Shown piece by piece: positions 1-4,119 of a stretch of DNA of 7,040 nt. The DNA comes from Clostridia bacterium. GTDB taxonomy: Bacteria; Bacillota; Clostridia; Christensenellales; Aristaeellaceae. Below the pieces are notes generated by a model that did not search any database, had not been told where the DNA came from, and saw only the letters and a list, made by a program, of their open reading frames with translations. How positions within the stretch are numbered: position 1 is the stretch's first letter; every line of letters begins with the position of its first letter. Both the position numbers and the translations under genes were made by a program. The stretch spans positions 1 through 7,040 of the forward strand of contig JAFUGB010000292.1 in the NCBI GenBank assembly GCA_017469605.1, written 5' to 3'.

Positions 1-97
1 GATGCTTCGCATCACGGCCGTAAAATTTGATGGGAATGAAAATTTGTTTCGCGGGGGCAAGCTCCGCTACACAAATTTTCTCCTCGGCGGCGTACAT
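1..97 (-). CDS. Possible small ORF, truncated by the window edge (doubtful)
   Basis: An ATG at 97 opens a frame with no stop through position 1 (32 complete codons), beginning MYAAEEKICVAELAP. It starts just after the ypeB terminator and has only a weak Shine-Dalgarno-like AGGCG about 6 nt upstream. I recognise no family. Against a real gene: the same stretch is built of inverted repeats (38-80 and 86-106), which suggests an intergenic repeat that happens to be open. For a gene: no stop codon interrupts it and the composition is not absurd. Sequence beyond the window edge would decide. Confidence 0.2.
   Translation of the reverse strand, partial: MYAAEEKICVAELAPAKQIFIPIKFYGRDAKH
38..80. repeat. 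Long interrupted inverted repeat
   Basis: GAAAATTTGT at 38-47 is exactly the reverse complement of ACAAATTTTC at 71-80. Inside lies a second stem, GCGGGG (51-56) with CTCCGC (62-67, one G-T pair), around a 5-nt loop, separated from the outer arms by a 3x3 mismatch. Either strand would fold into a roughly 43-nt hairpin. There is no T-run after it on either strand, so it does not look like a terminator. It may be a REP-like or MITE-like intergenic element or a structured RNA segment; which one is not determinable here. Confidence 0.55.
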
Positions 98-106
98 GCC
101 GTCGCC
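86..106. repeat. Short hairpin next to the long inverted repeat
   Basis: GGCGGCG (86-92) and CGTCGCC (100-106) form a 7-bp stem with one G-T wobble around a 7-nt loop. It sits 5 bp from the 38-80 inverted repeat and 12 bp from the ypeB terminator palindrome, so it is part of a run of hairpins filling the 3' intergenic region. Confidence 0.4.
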
Positions 107-114
107 TGCGGATG

Positions 115-142
115 AAAAATGAAGGGGCCGCGGCCCCTTCAT
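115..142 (-). terminator. Rho-independent terminator of the sleB-ypeB unit
   Basis: Positions 119-142 are a perfect 24-bp palindrome (GAAGGGGCCGCGGCCCCTTC flanked by AT/AT). On the minus strand it is followed directly by five T residues (complement of the A-run at 115-119). Folded with a minimal CGCG loop it gives a very stable GC-rich stem plus U-tract. On the plus strand no T-run follows, so it is read as minus-directed. It lies about 87 nt after the ypeB stop codon. Confidence 0.85.
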
Positions 143-183
143 GCATCCCAGGTTCACGACGCTGGGTTTGTTGATGATCTGGG

Positions 184-203
184 GCTTTCGCGGACGCGAA
201 AGC
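184..203. repeat. Perfect 9-bp inverted repeat in the ypeB 3' region
   Basis: GCTTTCGCG (184-192) and CGCGAAAGC (195-203) are exact reverse complements separated by GA. In the ypeB transcript this would be a strong hairpin starting about 25 nt after the stop codon. No T-run follows on either strand, so it is probably not a terminator. A 3'-end stabilising stem is one possible role. A weaker hairpin (CCCAG 147-151 with CTGGG 162-166) lies between it and the real terminator. Confidence 0.55.
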
Positions 204-228
204 TCGCCTTTGTATCAGGGGATAATGA

Positions 229-1542
229 TCATTCGGCCTTGGGCCCGCTTTCGCTGGTCACCAGGCGCTGGATATCCCGCTGCCGGCCGGTGCGGGCGTC
301 GATATACACATAATAGGTCTGGCCGTTATAGGCGCCGGTAAACTGCCAGCACAGGTATTCCGCCGCGTTCAGCGGGATCACGCACAGGCGGCTGTCGGTA
401 ATCCGCAAACGCGGATTGACGGCGTTTTGGGCGTTTTCCCGGCTTACGGCCGGCGTCAGGCTTGAACGCTCAAAATGGCTGCTCAGGTAGTGCCGGGCCT
501 CCAGGCCCACGGGGGACAGCGTATCCAGCCGGATCTGGATTTTTACCAGGTCCGGGTACAGCAGCACGCCTTCCTGCACAGCGGCATAGCTCAGCGTGGC
601 CATGCCGTCATAGACCTGCCAGAAGGTAAGTTCCATATCGCCGTATCCATGGGCGGCGAAAAAGGCTTCCGCGGCCTGCTGCGCCTCGGGCAAACCGTAC
701 TGGGGCGTATAGCCGGCGGTTTCGGGAAACATCCACAGAATATCGCCGCCCTGCCGGGTGACGGCCAGGTGAAGCACGCCATCCGGCAGCGTGACCTGTA
801 CATCGTAGGCCGGAATGCTTCCGCCGCTTTCCTGGGTGAAGACCGCCGAATTCCGGTCGGCGTGCACAAAATCCGCCGCCAGCGTTACGGCTTCATCCCG
901 GGTCACCGATCGATCTCCCAGCCCCTTGGGGGCGTCTTCGCTGACCACGTCGCTGAAGGGACCGTCGTAGATCAGCGTGGGATAATCAATATCATCGGCG
1001 GCGCTTTCCAGCGGACGCGCCGCCTGGTCGGCGTCGGCCATGTAAACGGTCTCGGTGCCAAAGGTCAATTTGCCCGTGCGCATCTGCCCGTAAGCCCTGC
1101 GCAGCACATCCAGCAGGGCATCGCAGGCCGCGCTGAGCTCGATGAGCAGCTGCGTGTCCCCGGCGCTGAGCTCGCTGTCGGCCTTCATCAGCAGGCTTCC
1201 CGCGTAATCGCTGAGCTGATTGCACAGCTTCACGGCGTCGCCCATGGCGCTCTGCGCCAGCGGCAGGGCGCTAAGGCCGCCCTGTACCGCGGCGGCATCG
1301 CTGCTGATCTGGCCGAGCAGCTTGGCGCTCTGGCCCTCATCCGCGGAGACCATGGCCTTATCAATGTTGGCGCGCACCTGCTCCATCTGCGTCATGGCGC
1401 TGAGCAGCGTGCCACGGTAGCTGTCCTCCAGGACGCCCGCCGTGCGGCGGGTTTCATTTTCGGCTTCCACGGCGTAGGCCACCGCCAGCACTGCGCACAG
1501 CGCCAGCAGGGAATAGAGCATGATGTGATGTTTTTTCTGCAT
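229..1542 (-). CDS. ypeB: Spore germination protein YpeB (PepSY-domain partner of SleB)
   Basis: The 437-residue product is close to the roughly 450 residues of Bacillus YpeB. Residues 8-25 form an N-terminal membrane anchor or uncleaved signal. Residues 30-160 are predominantly helical with few prolines. The family-typical YPTLIYDGPFSD stands at 187-198. Three PepSY-like units follow, roughly 212-275, 283-352 and 365-430, the last ending in YVYIDARTGRQRDI. In Bacillus, YpeB is made in the forespore and sits at the inner membrane/cortex, and YpeB and SleB each depend on the other for stable incorporation; it is thought to hold SleB inactive until germination. The ATG at 1542 has AGGAG 5 nt upstream (1548-1552), overlapping the sleB stop codon, so translation is probably coupled. 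The immediate sleB neighbourhood makes the call firm. Confidence 0.95.
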   Translation of the reverse strand: MQKKHHIMLYSLLALCAVLAVAYAVEAENETRRTAGVLEDSYRGTLLSAMTQMEQVRANIDKAMVSADEGQSAKLLGQISSDAAAVQGGLSALPLAQSAMGDAVKLCNQLSDYAGSLLMKADSELSAGDTQLLIELSAACDALLDVLRRAYGQMRTGKLTFGTETVYMADADQAARPLESAADDIDYPTLIYDGPFSDVVSEDAPKGLGDRSVTRDEAVTLAADFVHADRNSAVFTQESGGSIPAYDVQVTLPDGVLHLAVTRQGGDILWMFPETAGYTPQYGLPEAQQAAEAFFAAHGYGDMELTFWQVYDGMATLSYAAVQEGVLLYPDLVKIQIRLDTLSPVGLEARHYLSSHFERSSLTPAVSRENAQNAVNPRLRITDSRLCVIPLNAAEYLCWQFTGAYNGQTYYVYIDARTGRQRDIQRLVTSESGPKAE

Positions 1543-1547
1543 ACTCG

Positions 1548-1552
1548 CTCCT
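1548..1552 (-). promoter_or_regulatory. ypeB ribosome binding site overlapping the sleB stop
   Basis: AGGAG on the minus strand lies 5 nt before the ypeB ATG and shares bases with the sleB TAG stop (1551-1553). Ribosomes finishing sleB end exactly on the ypeB Shine-Dalgarno, which favours coupled synthesis of the two partner proteins. Confidence 0.75.
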
Positions 1553-2210
1553 ATATCGCAAAGGAATGCGCCCCAATGCTCAGGCGCACTTCCCGGGACC
1601 AGATCCAGCTGCTGGTGGCCGTGGCCGGGTTATAGTAATAAATGCAGCCTGACGTGGGATCCCAGCCGGCCAGGGCGTCGTTGGCGGCGCGGATCGATTC
1701 GCTGTCCGGCGTAAGCCAGATCTGCCCGTCCCGCACGCAGTCAAAGGCGCCGGCCTGGAAAATCACGCCCGAGATTGTGTTGGGAAAGGCCGCGCTGCGC
1801 ACCCGATTGAGCACCACGGCGGCTACCGCCACCTTGCCGGTATAAGGCTCGCCCCGGGCTTCGCCATGCACCAGACGGGCAAGCAGGTAGCTTTCGCTTT
1901 CGGTGGCCGAAATGGCTGTGCTGGCGGCGGGCTGGCCCAGGCTGATGCCCAGCGCCGCCGCGGTGGCGCTGCCCACCACGCCGTCCGGAGTCAGATGATT
2001 GCGCCGCTGAAACCACACCACGGCGTTATAGGTGGCCTGGCCGAAGATGCCGTCGAGCGCGCCGCTGTAATATCCGTACTGCGCAAGCTTGGCCTGAACC
2101 CGGTATACATCGTCTCCCCGGGAACCCCAGGTCACTGCCGCCTGTCCCTGGGCGGTGGTCACGGCCAGGAAAAATACAATGGCCGCCAGCCATGCCGGAA
2201 AACGCTTCAT
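1551..2210 (-). CDS. sleB: Spore cortex-lytic enzyme SleB
   Basis: The 219-residue product has a cleavable signal peptide (about 1-24, ending AQGQA). A peptidoglycan-binding type 1 domain covers about 26-87, with the repeat signature LAQYGYYSGALDGIFGQAT and WFQRRNHLTPDGVVG. A short linker leads to the SleB/CwlJ-type hydrolase domain, about 107-219. Family hallmarks are HGEARGEPYTGKVAVAAVVLNR (starting at 115, broken here only for reading), FPNTISGVIFQ, DGQIWL, YYYNP and WIWSR. E117 corresponds to the catalytic glutamate of the family, a lytic transglycosylase that cleaves cortex peptidoglycan containing muramic-delta-lactam during germination. The frame is open to 2399, but I chose ATG 2210. 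It has GGAAGG 8 nt upstream, it starts a proper signal peptide, and the longer form would run through a terminator and the sigma-G promoter. ATG 2216 (two codons longer) is the alternative, but its Shine-Dalgarno spacing is too short. Confidence 0.96.
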   Translation of the reverse strand: MKRFPAWLAAIVFFLAVTTAQGQAAVTWGSRGDDVYRVQAKLAQYGYYSGALDGIFGQATYNAVVWFQRRNHLTPDGVVGSATAAALGISLGQPAASTAISATESESYLLARLVHGEARGEPYTGKVAVAAVVLNRVRSAAFPNTISGVIFQAGAFDCVRDGQIWLTPDSESIRAANDALAGWDPTSGCIYYYNPATATSSWIWSREVRLSIGAHSFAI

Positions 2211-2218
2211 ATCCATCA

Positions 2219-2224
2219 CCTTCC
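2219..2224 (-). promoter_or_regulatory. sleB ribosome binding site, decides the start
   Basis: GGAAGG on the minus strand lies 8 nt before the ATG at 2210 and only 2 nt before the ATG at 2216, so the inner ATG is preferred. The site begins about 6 nt after the sigma-G -10 element, so the transcript would carry an unusually short leader that is little more than the Shine-Dalgarno itself. Confidence 0.7.
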
Positions 2225-2230
2225 GGGGGG

Positions 2231-2260
2231 TAGTATGCGGCAAAAATGGGAGGAATATAC
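2231..2260 (-). promoter_or_regulatory. Sigma-G (forespore) promoter of sleB-ypeB
   Basis: On the minus strand GTATA (2256-2260) is followed after exactly 18 bp by CATACTA (2231-2237). This matches the Bacillus sigma-G consensus (GHATR, 18 bp, CATWHTA) at every defined position. Transcription would start about 6-7 nt past the -10, near 2224-2225. In Bacillus subtilis the sleB-ypeB operon is known to be sigma-G dependent, so element and gene agree. Sigma-F recognises related elements and cannot be excluded from sequence alone. Confidence 0.85.
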
Positions 2261-2348
2261 CAGGCCTGGGGAACCCGGAATTGGAGGGGACGAACGGGGC
2301 GTGCTTTCTTGGAAGCCCCAAGAAGGCTGCGCTTGAAAACGGCAACGC

Positions 2349-2383
2349 AAAAAACGTCCCCGATGCCGCCAGGCCCGGGGACG
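2349..2383 (-). terminator. Rho-independent terminator after the vanZ-like gene
   Basis: CGTCCCCG (2355-2362) pairs perfectly with CGGGGACG (2376-2383), with extra GCC/GGC pairing inside the loop. On the minus strand the stem is followed immediately by six T residues (complement of A-run 2349-2354). It starts 12 nt after the stop of the vanZ-like gene and ends about 90 bp before the sigma-G promoter, so it insulates the sporulation unit from the vegetative unit upstream. Confidence 0.9.
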
Positions 2384-2395
2384 CGGTTCGGATGT

Positions 2396-2881
2396 TCAAA
2401 TAAGGCGGCGGTGGCGCAGCGCAATCACGGCAATGACCAGCGCGGCGCCAAGGAGGGCGCCTCCGCTGTCAATACCCACGTCCGTGGGGGATGGCCCACG
2501 CCCCGATACGAACATCTGGTGAAATTCATCGGTGCAGGCGTACAGCGAGGCCAGCCCCCAGCCCATGGGCAGCGCGGTCAGCAGGCGGTCGTCCCGCCTG
2601 CGCAGGTAAAAATACCCGGTCAGCAGGGCGCTCAGCACCGCGTATTCGGAAAAATGCGCCAGCTTGCGAATGATCAGCTCAGCGGTTTTCCGGTAGGACT
2701 GCCGTTTTGCGCCGGCCATTTTTTTGTATTCGGGTACCACGGTGTTGAGCACGAATTCGGTCACTTCGCCGCTGGTTTTGCCGGACTGCACGTCGTTCTG
2801 GGCGGAAAAATAAAAGATCAGCGCCATCATCAAAAAGGCGGCGGCAAGCAGTGCAATGCGCAGGACTTTGCGATGGGACAT
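2396..2881 (-). CDS. VanZ-like family membrane protein
   Basis: The 161-residue product is a small integral membrane protein. An N-terminal membrane helix (about 7-25) ends in FSAQ. The family signature follows: RKLAHFSEYAVLSAL (72-86), a hydrophobic segment around 100-116, YACTDEFHQMFVSGRG (114-129), DVGIDSGGALLG (134-145) and a last helix (about 138-156). The conserved H75, E79, D118, E119, H121, Q122, R128 and D134/D138 pattern is typical of VanZ-like proteins. The family is named after VanZ of Tn1546, which gives low-level teicoplanin resistance by an unresolved mechanism; most chromosomal members have no known role. This is a stand-alone member and its presence is no evidence of glycopeptide resistance. 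AGGAG (2888-2892) lies 6 nt before the ATG, directly after the stop of the upstream flavoprotein gene. The 14-nt gap indicates co-transcription. Confidence 0.9.
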   Translation of the reverse strand: MSHRKVLRIALLAAAFLMMALIFYFSAQNDVQSGKTSGEVTEFVLNTVVPEYKKMAGAKRQSYRKTAELIIRKLAHFSEYAVLSALLTGYFYLRRRDDRLLTALPMGWGLASLYACTDEFHQMFVSGRGPSPTDVGIDSGGALLGAALVIAVIALRHRRLI

Positions 2882-2887
2882 ACATTG

Positions 2888-2892
2888 CTCCT
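2888..2892 (-). promoter_or_regulatory. Ribosome binding site of the vanZ-like gene
   Basis: AGGAG lies 6 nt before the ATG at 2881 and 3 nt after the upstream TAA. An earlier ATG at 2885 is out of frame, so this site fixes the start at 2881. Confidence 0.65.
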
Positions 2893-2895
2893 ATT

Positions 2896-4116
2896 TTATT
2901 GATGTCCGGCCCGGGCGGCATGGCCGCCGGCAAGCAGGCCGGTGGCAAAGGCAAACTGCAGGTTGAACCCGCCGCAGTCGCCGTCCACGTTGAGTATTTC
3001 GCCGCAGGCGTGCAGGCCGGACAGGCGCCGGTGCGCCATGGTGGCGGGATCAAAGCAGGCGGTGTCAATGCCGCCCTGGGTCACCTGGGCCTGGTCAAAG
3101 CCGCGCACGCCGGTGACGGCCAACGGATAGGCGCACAGCAGCCCAGGCAATTCGGCAGGGGGCGTTTTTTGCAGTTTTTCCCGCAAAAGCCTGGGCAATG
3201 CGCCCAGCAGCGGATCGCCGGGCAGCGTTTGGCGGCGGAGATCCAGCCAGCGCTTCAGTGTGGCCCTGTTTTCTCCGGGGACGGCGGGGGACTGACGTCC
3301 CATCACATAGCTGCCAAGCCCCAGCGCGGGGGAAAAATCAATGTAAAGCACAGGCTTTTTGCCTGCCCGGAGCAAATGGCAGGCATCCCGGGCCAGCTGC
3401 ATGGCGCATACGCCGCTGACGCCGTAATCGGCAAATAAAACCTCACCCTGGGCGCAGGCCGCGGGCGCGCCGTCTCCACACAGGGTGAGCACGGCGGGCA
3501 GCCGCAGCCCCGAAAGCCCCTTCAGCGGCGCCTTTTCGGTTTCCAGGGGGGACAGCGCAGGGGCGGGCGGCAAAAGCTTGCAGCCCAGATCGGTGAGCAG
3601 GGGATAGGCATCAGCCGCGCCCAGCTTTGGGGCGGCCAGCCCGCCGCAGCATACGATGACCTGGTCGGCCTGAAAATCCCCCCGGGAGGAGGATACGCGC
3701 CAGCCGCCGTTTTCGGGGCGGAGGGACCGGGCTTCCCCCTGGGTGACAACGCGCGTGCCCAGGGCGTCCAATTGGGCGCGGAGCACATCCAACACGGCGG
3801 CCGCCTGGTTGCAGGCAGGGTATACGCGGCCGCTGGCGTCGGGCCGGGTGGGCAGGCCGATGCCCTCGAAAAACCGCAGCACCTGACTGACGGGCATATG
3901 GGCCAGCACGGCACGGGCGAAGGCGGCGTCGCCAAAATATACCGGCGCCCCCGTATTGGCCAGGTTGCACCGGCCGTTGCCGGTGGCCAGCAGCTTTTTT
4001 CCTACCCGGTCGCTGCGCTCAAGCAGCGTGACCCGGGCGCCGGCGCGCCCCGCAACGATGGCGGCGGCGAGGCCAGATGCCCCGCCGCCGATGATCAGTA
4101 CATTGTTCTGTTTCAT
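2896..4116 (-). CDS. HI0933/YhiN-family NAD(P)/FAD-dependent oxidoreductase
   Basis: The 406 residues match the usual length of this flavoprotein family. The N-terminal Rossmann motif is VLIIGGGASGLAAAI (6-20) with E33 at the end of strand beta-2. Next comes the family signature GKKLLATGNGRCN (39-51). Further hallmarks are GEVLFADYGVSG (224-235), QVTQGGI (344-350) and the C-terminal FAD-contact block starting GLHACGEILNVDGDCGG (367-383) and ending FNLQFAFATGLLAG (384-397). The substrate is unknown for most members. BaiN of bile-acid-converting clostridia belongs to this family, but no bai genes lie nearby, so no such role is claimed. The protein should be cytoplasmic, as no signal peptide is seen. 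Its ATG comes 3 nt after the TGA of the SH3b gene with no good Shine-Dalgarno, so translation is probably coupled. Family call sure, physiological role unknown. Confidence 0.93.
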   Translation of the reverse strand: MKQNNVLIIGGGASGLAAAIVAGRAGARVTLLERSDRVGKKLLATGNGRCNLANTGAPVYFGDAAFARAVLAHMPVSQVLRFFEGIGLPTRPDASGRVYPACNQAAAVLDVLRAQLDALGTRVVTQGEARSLRPENGGWRVSSSRGDFQADQVIVCCGGLAAPKLGAADAYPLLTDLGCKLLPPAPALSPLETEKAPLKGLSGLRLPAVLTLCGDGAPAACAQGEVLFADYGVSGVCAMQLARDACHLLRAGKKPVLYIDFSPALGLGSYVMGRQSPAVPGENRATLKRWLDLRRQTLPGDPLLGALPRLLREKLQKTPPAELPGLLCAYPLAVTGVRGFDQAQVTQGGIDTACFDPATMAHRRLSGLHACGEILNVDGDCGGFNLQFAFATGLLAGGHAARAGHQ

Positions 4117-4119
4117 GAA

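Noticed and set aside
119..142. Restriction-like or operator palindrome
   Set aside because: The perfect palindrome is directly followed by a T-run on the minus strand downstream of ypeB, which is explained best by a terminator.
475..1635. Plus-strand open frame of 386 codons
   Set aside because: It lies antisense to ypeB and the end of sleB, both firmly identified. The translation resembles no family and is rich in Ala, Gly, His and Gln, as expected from an antisense shadow.
2211..2399. N-terminal extension of sleB to the ATG at 2399 (63 more residues)
   Set aside because: The extension would run through the terminator, the sigma-G promoter and the ribosome binding site, and would bury the signal peptide inside the protein.
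2396..2881. Glycopeptide resistance determinant
   Set aside because: The gene belongs to the VanZ-like family, but no vanH/A/X, vanR/S or transposon genes are near. Most chromosomal family members are not linked to resistance.
2896..4116. BaiN bile-acid reductase
   Set aside because: The family is the same, but it is broad and found in many bacteria; no other bai gene is in the window, so a specific substrate cannot be given.
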